DNA of 5,735 nt from Selenomonadaceae bacterium (GCA_017529085.1 JAFXOC010000106.1:1-5735); one strand, 5' to 3'; shown: positions 1-5,484, counted from the stretch's first letter. A program made the numbers and translations. The notes: generated by a model not told the origin, from the letters alone.

Positions 1-18
1 TTAAGAGATGGAGGTAAA

Positions 19-104
19 CTTCTTTCTTTTTCTCTTTTCTTTTTTGTAAAAAAGAAAAGAGAAAAAGAAAGAAGCAAAGAAAAAGAGAAAAGAAAAAACT
101 TTAA
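19..104 (-). repeat. Triplex-capable Y-Y-R element, copy 1
   Basis: Read on the minus strand, this starts with TTAAAG (104-99). A 23-base pure pyrimidine arm follows (98-76), then the 5-base linker GCTTC (75-71), a second pyrimidine arm (70-48) that is the exact mirror image of the first, the 2-base apex AC (47-46), and a pure purine arm (45-23). The inverted repeat 19-45 / 48-74 is perfect over 27 bp. Cytosines of both pyrimidine arms sit at matching offsets (7, 12, 14 and 20 from the outer T run), and guanines of the purine arm match both. The purine strand could therefore pair by Watson-Crick with arm 2 and by parallel Hoogsteen bonds with arm 1. Copies 2 and 3 share the layout but not the exact arm sequence. 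It could be a regulatory leader, a mobile small repeat, or both. The structure is read directly from the sequence; its function is unknown. Confidence 0.85.
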
Positions 105-151
105 CAAACGTGAACTTTCAGTTTGTATAAAAACTTTGAAGTTAAGTTTTA
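105..151. promoter_or_regulatory. Candidate bidirectional promoter between head-to-head elements
   Basis: This AT-rich spacer separates copies 1 and 2. It holds TATAAA at 126-131 on the plus strand, and the overlapping TATACA at 129-124 on the minus strand. Each lies 25-26 bases before the TTAAAG that opens its element, so the dyad is centred near position 128. A weak plus-strand -35 candidate, TTAACA, begins at 102 with an 18-base spacer. The spacer also has a small inverted repeat, ACAAAC (104-109) / GTTTGT (121-126). If transcription starts near 138 rightwards, the whole of copy 2 would be in the 5' leader of the hydrolase gene. A leftward transcript would carry copy 1 in the same position. 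Promoter calls here rest on hexamer similarity only. Confidence 0.4.
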
Positions 152-231
152 TTAAAGTTTTTTTCTCTTCTTTCTTTTGTTTCTTTTCTTTCTTCTCTTT
201 TTTTACAAAAAAAGAGAAGAAAGAAAAGAAA
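152..231 (+). repeat. Triplex-capable Y-Y-R element, copy 2
   Basis: TTAAAG (152-157) is followed by a 21-base pyrimidine arm (158-178), linker GTTTC (179-183), a second pyrimidine arm (184-204) that is its exact mirror image, apex AC (205-206), and a purine arm (207-227). The Watson-Crick inverted repeat is perfect over 25 bp (180-204 / 207-231). Cytosines at 165, 167, 170 and 174 in arm 1 match those at 197, 195, 192 and 188 in arm 2, and guanines at 214, 216, 219 and 223 in the purine arm. The element shares TTTTATTAAAG (147-157) with copy 3. It ends 18 bases before the ATG of the downstream hydrolase, with that gene's Shine-Dalgarno outside the stem. A T run follows at 235-239, but the stem has very few G-C pairs, so it is not a typical terminator. 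Confidence 0.88.
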
Positions 232-249
232 GAATTTTTCGAGGACTAC

Positions 250-1533
250 ATGAAAAAAAACAATAAATTAGACCAATATTTTGCTAATATGATAGGCGAA
301 GAATGGTTTCAAGTGCCGGGGCTTGGACTTGTTGTCTATAAGGGTGGGGAAGAAGTTTACAGCTTTTTCGGCGGAAGCCACAGAATAAGCGAAAATGAAA
401 ACCTACCCATGACGAGGGATTCAAGGTTTCGTATCGCATCCGTTTCAAAGATGTTTGTGGCGTTTACCCTTTTGCAACTGGTGGAAAAAGGCAAACTTAA
501 TCTTGAATACGACGTAAGCGATTACTTGGGATTTGCGCTGAGAAATCCCAATTTCCCCGATACGCCTGTAACTTTAAAATCGCTCGCCAATCACACGTCT
601 TCTTTGAGAGACGGCAAAATATACAGTATCCCGCCGGAAAAAAGCCTGCGGGAATTTTTTTCGCCAAACGGTGAGTATTGGGAAAACGGGGGGCATTTTG
701 CGCCGAAAAATGAATCTATAGGAGAATATTTTACCTATTGCAATTTAAATTACGGCGTTTTGGGTACGGTGATAGAAGCCGTCACGGGCGAACGCTTCGA
801 TATTTACCAGAAAAAACATATTTTAAGAGAGCTGGATATAAAAGGCGATTATGTTCCCGGAAATTTCAGCGACGAGGAATTTTTAAAATTGGGGACGGCT
901 TATCAAAAAAAGGACGCTTTCGGTAATTGGAACGAAAACGGCGCTTGGTACGGTAAATCGGATGATTTTAAGGGGATAAAGCCGCCGCAGGAAACTGTAT
1001 TTCTGCAAAATCCTTACGCCGAAAACGCACAAGGCGCATACAGCCTGAAAAATTACGCTACCGGCAACAACGCAACAATTTTTTCTCCAACCGGCGGGCT
1101 TAGAATTTCCGTCGGCGAACTTTCTCACGCTTTGAAAATGCTCATAAACGACGGAATTTATAACGGACAACAAGTGCTTTCCCAAAAATCTTTAAACATG
1201 ATGTTTAGTCGAACATGGATTTATGACGCAAATAAAAAAAACGGCGACACTTTAGGCGGCTCCGTTCTTTCGTACGGATTGGGCGCGTATCAAATGGACG
1301 GCGCAACTAAAGCGAAAATGTGTCGAAACGAAAACATAAATCTTGCGGGTCACACAGGCGAAGCCTTTGGTTTATTGTCCGCTCTTTGTTTTCGCCCGGG
1401 AACGAAGGACGGCTTTGTTTACATAATGAACGGAACGGCGATAGATTTAGACGATGCGAGAGGTCGCGGGGAGTTTAGCGGTAACTATATATGGGAAGAA
1501 AAAATTGCGGACGCTGTTTGCCATTTGTTTTAA
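250..1533 (+). CDS. Serine beta-lactamase-like hydrolase (class C/PBP4* fold)
   Basis: The 427-residue product resembles the beta-lactamase-related serine hydrolases (class C enzymes, esterases, D-aminopeptidases, PBP4*-like proteins). All three active-site motifs are visible: SVSK at 64-67 (nucleophile Ser64, Lys67), YCN at 163-165, and HTG at 368-370 in the context GHTGEAFG. The length suits a single-domain member. I chose the ATG at 250 because GAGGA (241-245) precedes it. The frame stays open upstream to a TTG at 136, but that stretch translates copy 2 of the repeat into Phe/Ser then Lys/Glu runs and has no ribosome binding site. From 250 there is no signal peptide, so the enzyme looks cytoplasmic. 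That is unusual for a cell-wall or antibiotic-directed enzyme and favours an esterase or peptidase role. The substrate cannot be told from sequence. No neighbour suggests a pathway. Confidence 0.85.
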   Translation: MKKNNKLDQYFANMIGEEWFQVPGLGLVVYKGGEEVYSFFGGSHRISENENLPMTRDSRFRIASVSKMFVAFTLLQLVEKGKLNLEYDVSDYLGFALRNPNFPDTPVTLKSLANHTSSLRDGKIYSIPPEKSLREFFSPNGEYWENGGHFAPKNESIGEYFTYCNLNYGVLGTVIEAVTGERFDIYQKKHILRELDIKGDYVPGNFSDEEFLKLGTAYQKKDAFGNWNENGAWYGKSDDFKGIKPPQETVFLQNPYAENAQGAYSLKNYATGNNATIFSPTGGLRISVGELSHALKMLINDGIYNGQQVLSQKSLNMMFSRTWIYDANKKNGDTLGGSVLSYGLGAYQMDGATKAKMCRNENINLAGHTGEAFGLLSALCFRPGTKDGFVYIMNGTAIDLDDARGRGEFSGNYIWEEKIADAVCHLF

Positions 1534-1600
1534 ACCGCATGAAATTTTATCCTTTCTATCTATAAAGGAATTATCATGTTGAAGTAGAATATAACTGATA

Positions 1601-1628
1601 TTGATACAATTATAGTAAACACTATTAA
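1601..1628 (+). promoter_or_regulatory. Candidate promoter for the receptor gene
   Basis: TTGATA (1601-1606) and TATTAA (1623-1628), spaced by 16 bases, resemble sigma-A -35 and -10 hexamers. A competing -10, TATAGT (1611-1616), lies 25 bases before the TTAAAG of copy 3. That is the same distance as the TATA boxes ahead of copies 1 and 2, but it has no good -35. In either case copy 3 would be transcribed as the 5' leader of the receptor gene. The rest of the gap after the hydrolase stop (1534-1600) shows only a weak 6-bp hairpin (1550-1555 / 1564-1569) without a T run. No convincing terminator for the hydrolase was seen. Confidence 0.35.
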
Positions 1629-1635
1629 ATTTTTA

Positions 1636-1715
1636 TTAAAGTTTTTTCTCTCTCTTTTTCTTTGCTTCTTTCTTTTTCTCTCTCTTTTTTACAAAAAAGA
1701 GAGAGAAAAAGAAAG
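1636..1715 (+). repeat. Triplex-capable Y-Y-R element, copy 3
   Basis: TTAAAG (1636-1641) is followed by a 22-base pyrimidine arm (1642-1663), linker GCTTC (1664-1668), an exactly mirrored pyrimidine arm (1669-1690), apex AC (1691-1692) and a purine arm (1693-1714). The inverted repeat is perfect over 23 bp (1668-1690 / 1693-1715). Cytosines at 1648, 1650, 1652, 1654 and 1660 match those at 1684, 1682, 1680, 1678 and 1672, and guanines at 1699, 1701, 1703, 1705 and 1711. The linker and apex are identical to copy 1 read on its own strand. Two more possible pairs (1665-1666 with 1717-1718) follow one T-T mismatch. It lies 37 bases before the chosen start of the receptor gene, the same leader position that copy 2 has for the hydrolase. 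Confidence 0.88.
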
Positions 1716-1739
1716 TAGAGATTGGCAAGTGTCCGAAAA

Positions 1740-1747
1740 AGAGGTGA
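1740..1747 (+). promoter_or_regulatory. Shine-Dalgarno site deciding the receptor start
   Basis: AGAGGTGA (1740-1747) is a near match to the anti-Shine-Dalgarno complement and lies 5 bases before the GTG at 1753. The earlier in-frame GTG at 1729 has only a weak AGAG (1717-1720) upstream. This favours the start at 1753 over the longer form. Confidence 0.6.
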
Positions 1748-1752
1748 GTGCT

Positions 1753-3387
1753 GTGGGTATACGCGGGCGGCTGCTTAGTTTTTCCATTATAGCGGCGGTT
1801 ACGATACTTTTGATTGCGGCTTTGGGGTATTATAAAGCGTCTGTTGTGGTTAAGGAGAGCGCGGAAGAAAAACTTCTGGCAAAGGTGGGGAAGGCTTCGG
1901 CGGGGTTTGAAACTTGGCTTTTGCAGAAACAACGTATAGCGATAGACACAGCCCACTTTATGGAGGATTTGGACGATAATTTGAAAGGCGATAGAAGATT
2001 TTTAAATGTGTATAGAGGAGATGAAGCGGTTTTAAATATCGCTTACGCTGATGAGAGCGGTAAATTCACTTCATACGTTCGCAAAGATTTTCAAAATGTG
2101 GACGTGCATACAAGAGATTGGTACATGACTCTGATGAAAGAAAAACGTCCTCTTTTTACGAATCCTTACGATTCGCTTTCAATAGGCAACGTGGTAATAT
2201 CCGCTACCGCGCCGATTTTTAAAAACGGTAAATTTTACGGCGGCGTTTGCGTAAATATCGGTATCGGCTCTTTGTTGGCGCAGGTTGGCGCTATGAATTA
2301 CGAGGGCAGCGGAGAAGGATTTTTATTTGACGGCAGCGGTCATTTGATAGCTACTTTTGCTGCAACCGCAGGAAAATCCATAAGCGAAATAGCCACTCTC
2401 GCTCCCCACGAAAAGGATATTATGGCGGGCGGTTCTATAGGATTGTCGTCGGTTCGCGGCGATAACGTCGTAAGTTACGCAAGAGTGCCTTCAACGGGTT
2501 GGATATTGGTGTTTGCCGCGCCGGAACAGACGGTGTACTTTCCGTTAAGCAAGATTCGTACTACATACATAGTTTTAACGCTTTTGGGACTTATCGCTAT
2601 CATTGCAATGTTTAAATTATGTACGATTTTTGCTCACGATATAGTGACCAGCATCCGCGCCGTAGAAAAAAGAGCGGTGGAAATTGCGGGGGGTAATCTT
2701 GCATTTAGGGATTTGCCCATAAAATCCAATGATGAAATAGGCGAGCTTACAAGGTCTTTTAATACGATGCAACACGATTTGAAAAATCTTGTGGGCACAA
2801 CCAAAGAGGCTGCTAATGGAGTTTTGTCATCGTCTAAAAATTTGTTGAAATATGTTGAGATGAACGCCGAATCCACAAGAGAAGTAGCGAGACTTGCAAG
2901 TCTCGTATCAGAAGGTATGACAAGACAACTAGAGGACGTTATGAATACAGCTTCGCACGTTGACGCTGCTTTTTCCGATATGGACGAATTGGGGAAAAAA
3001 GCGGAACAATTGGAGGAAAACATAAACGCCGCCTCTACTAACGCTTCATTTATCTTGGAAGACATCAAGGCTATATCTGTAAACGCCGGAAACGAAAAAG
3101 CCCTAGCTAAATGTTTCGATTCTCTATTTGAAACATTTAAAGCGTTGTCAAACGACGCCAAGGAGCTTACGAGCATTGTTCGGGCAGTGGAGGAAAAAAC
3201 GGGATACATAATAGATAACGTAAATTCTATGGACATGGTAAGCCGGCAAACCGCCGAAAGCGCGGAAACGATAGAGACTGCAACAGAGGCGCAAGAAGCG
3301 GCGGTGCTTGACATTGTGGCAAGCGCCGAGGCTATGGATAATCTTGCAAAGAGTCTTGAAGAAAGCGCCGAAAGGTTTAAGTTGTAG
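1753..3387 (+). CDS. Cache-HAMP chemoreceptor-like protein with degenerate signalling tip
   Basis: The 544-residue membrane protein is built like a methyl-accepting chemotaxis receptor. It has a membrane segment at about 7-27 and an extracytoplasmic double-Cache-type domain at about 33-265, with RDWY at 121-124 and PYD near 138-140. A second membrane segment spans about 271-293. A HAMP domain follows at about 291-346, including DEIGEL at 327-332. A long helical domain runs to the end, which finishes SAERFKL like many receptors. The hallmark hairpin tip (usually IAxQTNLLALNAAIEAAR then GxGFAVVAxEVRxLA) is absent. Residues about 438-472 hold an unrelated sequence and the hairpin is roughly 14 residues shorter than usual. 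An Asn (168) stands where amino-acid-binding Cache domains often have Asp (GVxxDI). It may be a receptor that no longer contacts CheA/CheW, or a sensor with another output. The start is GTG at 1753; GTG at 1729 (552 residues) is the alternative. No other chemotaxis gene is nearby. Confidence 0.85.
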   Translation: MGIRGRLLSFSIIAAVTILLIAALGYYKASVVVKESAEEKLLAKVGKASAGFETWLLQKQRIAIDTAHFMEDLDDNLKGDRRFLNVYRGDEAVLNIAYADESGKFTSYVRKDFQNVDVHTRDWYMTLMKEKRPLFTNPYDSLSIGNVVISATAPIFKNGKFYGGVCVNIGIGSLLAQVGAMNYEGSGEGFLFDGSGHLIATFAATAGKSISEIATLAPHEKDIMAGGSIGLSSVRGDNVVSYARVPSTGWILVFAAPEQTVYFPLSKIRTTYIVLTLLGLIAIIAMFKLCTIFAHDIVTSIRAVEKRAVEIAGGNLAFRDLPIKSNDEIGELTRSFNTMQHDLKNLVGTTKEAANGVLSSSKNLLKYVEMNAESTREVARLASLVSEGMTRQLEDVMNTASHVDAAFSDMDELGKKAEQLEENINAASTNASFILEDIKAISVNAGNEKALAKCFDSLFETFKALSNDAKELTSIVRAVEEKTGYIIDNVNSMDMVSRQTAESAETIETATEAQEAAVLDIVASAEAMDNLAKSLEESAERFKL

Positions 3388-3428
3388 GCAAAAATTTTAA
3401 TACACAAAAATGCCGAGTTAAAATTTTC

Positions 3429-3470
3429 AATCCATATTTTCTTTTTTAAAAAAGGGAATATGGATTTTTT
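3429..3470 (+). terminator. Intrinsic terminator after the receptor gene
   Basis: The arm AATCCATATT (3429-3438) pairs perfectly with AATATGGATT (3457-3466). The stem continues inward through two T-G wobbles, one C-G pair and T-A pairs (3439-3447 with 3448-3456), giving up to 19 bp before the apex opens. The stem base runs into a T tract (3465-3470). It lies 42 bases after the receptor stop and 63 bases before atpI, so it should separate the receptor from the ATP synthase operon. A second inverted repeat just upstream (AAAATTTTAA 3391-3400 / TTAAAATTTT 3418-3427) is AT-only and of unclear value. Confidence 0.8.
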
Positions 3471-3532
3471 GTCGAAAAAATAACATTGAGAATTTTTGCG
3501 GACAGTTTTGGGAGGCGCATTTTTAAGAAGAG

Positions 3533-3901
3533 ATGAAAGAGTTTCTTATAAGGGTGAAAAAACGCGCGGCGTTGCCGTTGATATTGGTTACGGTTTTATT
3601 TGCGATAAATCTTTTTATGGCGGATAAATTATACCTGACGGGAGCGCTTATTATGGGGTACTTTACGGCGGCTGTTTATATATTCTTGCAGGGAAGTCGC
3701 ATCAAGATGAGCGAACGGGCGAAAACATCCGTAAGGTGGCACACGTTTTTCGGGACTCTTCTGAGGCTTATTTTTCTCTTTGTAGTATTTATGTTTGCGG
3801 TTAAAATTTCAAGCGAAATATTTTCTCTTATGGTAATTGGATTTTTCGTGTTTTATGGAATTTTCTACTTATTCGCCATAATAGAAAATCTTCGCAAGTG
3901 A
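3533..3901 (+). CDS. atpI: ATP synthase protein I (AtpI)
   Basis: The 122-residue protein has four predicted membrane segments (about 13-30, 34-52, 73-92 and 95-116) with basic residues between segments 2 and 3. This is the layout of the small AtpI family, which helps c-ring assembly and is not part of the finished enzyme. Sequence conservation in this family is low, so the call leans on size, topology and its place directly before atpB. The frame has a TAA at 3524-3526, so ATG 3533 is the first usable start. Its ribosome binding site is poor: a purine stretch AAGAAGAG abuts the start codon, while GGGAGG (3510-3515) lies 17 bases away. This suggests low translation compared with atpB and atpE. 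It opens the operon. I saw no convincing promoter between the preceding terminator and this gene. Confidence 0.8.
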   Translation: MKEFLIRVKKRAALPLILVTVLFAINLFMADKLYLTGALIMGYFTAAVYIFLQGSRIKMSERAKTSVRWHTFFGTLLRLIFLFVVFMFAVKISSEIFSLMVIGFFVFYGIFYLFAIIENLRK

Positions 3902-3931
3902 GCTGTCCGAAAATTAAGGAGGTAGAGGTAT

Positions 3932-4603
3932 ATGCATGAAATCGGTGTTCGCGAAGTAGTGCAATTCCTTGGCTTAACCTTCAATTGGGAAACCCTAAAG
4001 ATGACTTGGCTCGCTATGGCAATAGTCATTCTTATCGCCGTAATTGCGACGAGGAGACTAAGCCTTGAGCCAAAAGGAGCGCAACTCGTTATCGAATCGA
4101 TAATTGAGTTTTTGCACGAACAAATAGGAAATACCATGGGAAAGCGCGGTATGTTCTACGCGCCCCTCATCGTGACGCTCTTTTTGTTTATCTTGGTATC
4201 TAATTTGATAGGGTTAATCCCAACGTTGGCGTCGCCTACGAATGACTTGAACACCACACTAGGGCTTGCGCTCATGGTAGTCATTATGGTGCATTTCTTA
4301 GGATTGTACTACAAAGGCTCTCATTATATAGCGCATTTTTTCCAACCTTTCAAGGTATTTTTCTTCATAAACCTTGTGGACGAGATTGCAAAGCCCATAA
4401 CGCTCTCTTTCCGTCTATTCGGCAATATCTTGGCGGGTGAAATTCTTATCATTATTTTATTGCAACTTGCCAAATGGTGGGTTATTCCATCCGTTGCGTG
4501 GCTCGCCTTTAGTATCTTCGTAGGCGTGGTTCAGGCGCTTATTTTTACCATGCTTACTATGGCGTATCTTGGCAACTCCGTTAAAGATGAGCATGAAAGC
4601 TGA
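3932..4603 (+). CDS. atpB: F1Fo ATP synthase subunit a
   Basis: The 223-residue membrane protein forms the stator half-channels for ions beside the c ring. The signature helix FRLFGNILAGE is present, with the essential arginine at Arg161 (E. coli aArg210 equivalent) and Glu170 at the position of E. coli Glu219. The partner motif VVQALIFTMLTMAYL contains Gln201 (E. coli Gln252 equivalent). Other family blocks are SNLIGLIP at 90-97 and PTNDLNTTLGLAL at 102-114. The length is typical of the short bacterial form. The start is firm: a full AAGGAGGT (3916-3923) lies 8 bases before ATG 3932. It follows atpI by 30 bases in the same transcription unit. Confidence 0.97.
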   Translation: MHEIGVREVVQFLGLTFNWETLKMTWLAMAIVILIAVIATRRLSLEPKGAQLVIESIIEFLHEQIGNTMGKRGMFYAPLIVTLFLFILVSNLIGLIPTLASPTNDLNTTLGLALMVVIMVHFLGLYYKGSHYIAHFFQPFKVFFFINLVDEIAKPITLSFRLFGNILAGEILIIILLQLAKWWVIPSVAWLAFSIFVGVVQALIFTMLTMAYLGNSVKDEHES

Positions 4604-4679
4604 TTTTAGGGTATTTTTTATAGTCGACGACGATAAGACTTATGTTTGATTTTAGTCGTTTGCTAAAGTTATATAATTT
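4604..4679 (+). other. atpB-atpE intergenic gap
   Basis: This gap is longer than the other gaps in the operon. The 9-base sequence TGATTTTAG occurs at 4601-4609 (over the atpB stop) and again at 4647-4655. An ACGAC / GTCGT inverted repeat (4627-4631 / 4655-4659) encloses a smaller ATAAG / CTTAT hairpin (4633-4643). In other bacteria the region before atpE can enhance translation of the c subunit, which is needed in many copies. A similar role here is a guess. An in-frame ATG at 4642 has no ribosome binding site. Confidence 0.3.
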
Positions 4680-4695
4680 AAGGAGGATTTTATTT

Positions 4696-4947
4696 ATGGA
4701 ACAGGCAATTATGGCAGCAGCGGCGATGATAGGCGCGGGCGTTGGAGCGGGTCTTGCCGCTATCGGCGCGGGCGTTGGCGACGGTCTTGTTACCGGTCGT
4801 TATATCGAAGGTATTTCCCGTCAGCCCGAAGCTAGAGGCGTGCTTTTCGTTCAGACACTTATTTCCGTAGGCTTAATCGAGGCTCTTGCGATTATCGCGG
4901 TTGTTGTGGGCTTAATCTTACTCTTTGCAAATCCTCTTATGAAGTAA
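4696..4947 (+). CDS. atpE: F1Fo ATP synthase subunit c
   Basis: The 83-residue hairpin of two membrane helices forms the rotating c ring. Helix 1 is Gly/Ala-rich and carries GVGDG with Asp29. The polar loop is SRQPEARG (41-48), with the conserved RQP. Helix 2 holds the ion-carrying Glu62 in GLIEALAII. The residue after Glu62 is Ala, not Ser or Thr, and there is no Gln at the helix 1 site, so the Na+-binding set of Ilyobacter or Propionigenium type is missing. Proton use is therefore more likely. The Asp/Glu pair, 33 residues apart, matches the mycobacterial c subunit (Asp28/Glu61). The start is ATG 4696 with AAGGAGG (4680-4686) 9 bases upstream. The longer reading from 4642 adds an atypical basic stretch and has no such site. 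Confidence 0.97.
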   Translation: MEQAIMAAAAMIGAGVGAGLAAIGAGVGDGLVTGRYIEGISRQPEARGVLFVQTLISVGLIEALAIIAVVVGLILLFANPLMK

Positions 4948-4970
4948 TTTCACTTAATTATTGCGAAAAA

Positions 4971-4978
4971 AGAGGAGG
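4971..4978 (+). promoter_or_regulatory. Shine-Dalgarno site supporting the TTG start of atpF
   Basis: AGAGGAGG lies 8 bases before the TTG at 4987. This spacing, and the family-typical N-terminus that results, justify a rare TTG start where no ATG or GTG is available near the proper N-terminus. Confidence 0.75.
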
Positions 4979-4986
4979 CATAGGCT

Positions 4987-5484
4987 TTGATTGACATAAA
5001 TTCCACACTTATCGCTCAAATCCTAAACTTCTTAGTCCTCGTGGTAATCCTTAGGGCGGTGGCGTATAAACCCATCGTCAAAGTCATTGAGGCCAGGGAA
5101 AAGAAAATAAAAGAAACCTTGGATCAGGCCGATATGGATAGACGCGCCGCAGAGAACATTCTTGCGGAGAATAAGGCAAAACTTGCCGCTGCGGGCAAAA
5201 AGGCCGAGGATATAATAGAAAAAGCCGAAAAGGCGGCTCGCGACGCTCGCGACGCCAGCATTGAGGCGACGAAACGCGAAATTGAGCAGATGAAAAAGGC
5301 GGCAGCCGAGGAAATCGAGCGCGACAGACTTAAAATGACCGAGAGTCTAAAGTCTGAAGTTGTTGCGCTTTCTATGGCTGCGGCGGGCAAGATCATCGAA
5401 AAAAATCTTTCGGAGAAGGATAACGAGAGTATTGTCAAGAGCTTTATAGATAAGCTTGACAGCAAGAAATTGGGTGATCTTTGA
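4987..5484 (+). CDS. atpF: F1Fo ATP synthase subunit b
   Basis: The 165-residue protein forms the peripheral stalk that holds F1 against rotation. It has one N-terminal membrane segment (about 7-26, ILNFLVLVVIL), then a long charged Ala/Lys/Glu-rich helix that would form the right-handed coiled coil of the b dimer. The C-terminal region (about 125-165, MAAAGKIIEKNL and onwards) is the delta-contacting part. The IDINSTLIAQILNFL start and the KPI motif after the membrane segment are family-typical. The start codon is TTG, supported by a strong ribosome binding site. A 9-base tandem repeat (5236-5253) encodes ARDARD within the coiled coil. Its stop overlaps the atpH start by one base. Confidence 0.95.
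   Translation: MIDINSTLIAQILNFLVLVVILRAVAYKPIVKVIEAREKKIKETLDQADMDRRAAENILAENKAKLAAAGKKAEDIIEKAEKAARDARDASIEATKREIEQMKKAAAEEIERDRLKMTESLKSEVVALSMAAAGKIIEKNLSEKDNESIVKSFIDKLDSKKLGDL

Noticed and set aside
19..231. Copies 1 and 2 as ordinary intrinsic terminators
   Set aside because: The stems are nearly all A-T with few G-C pairs. Copy 1 has no T run after the stem in its own orientation. Copy 2 lies between a likely promoter and its gene. Neither looks like the genuine terminator at 3429-3470.
136..249. TTG 136 as the hydrolase start
   Set aside because: There is no ribosome binding site, the added residues are a translation of the repeat element, and ATG 250 has GAGGA just upstream.
19..1715. 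The three elements as a CRISPR array or insertion sequence ends
   Set aside because: The spacing is irregular, copies lie in both orientations, there are no regular spacers, no transposase is present, and no target duplications were seen.
1636..1956. Minus-strand frame ending in Lys/Glu-rich sequence
   Set aside because: It crosses copy 3 and the receptor N-terminus, its C-terminal part is a translation of the repeat, and no family resemblance is seen.
3064..3168. Frameshift as the cause of the missing receptor tip
   Set aside because: I read the other frames for the NLLALNAAIEAARAGE-type motif and found none. The actual frame continues cleanly into a normal C-terminal helix.
2634..3407. 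257-residue minus-strand frame opposite the receptor gene
   Set aside because: It is a Ser/Ala-rich shadow of the coiled-coil coding region, with no ribosome binding site or recognisable motif.
4642..4695. Upstream ATG extension of the c subunit
   Set aside because: It adds an atypical basic N-terminus and lacks a ribosome binding site, while ATG 4696 has AAGGAGG at good spacing.
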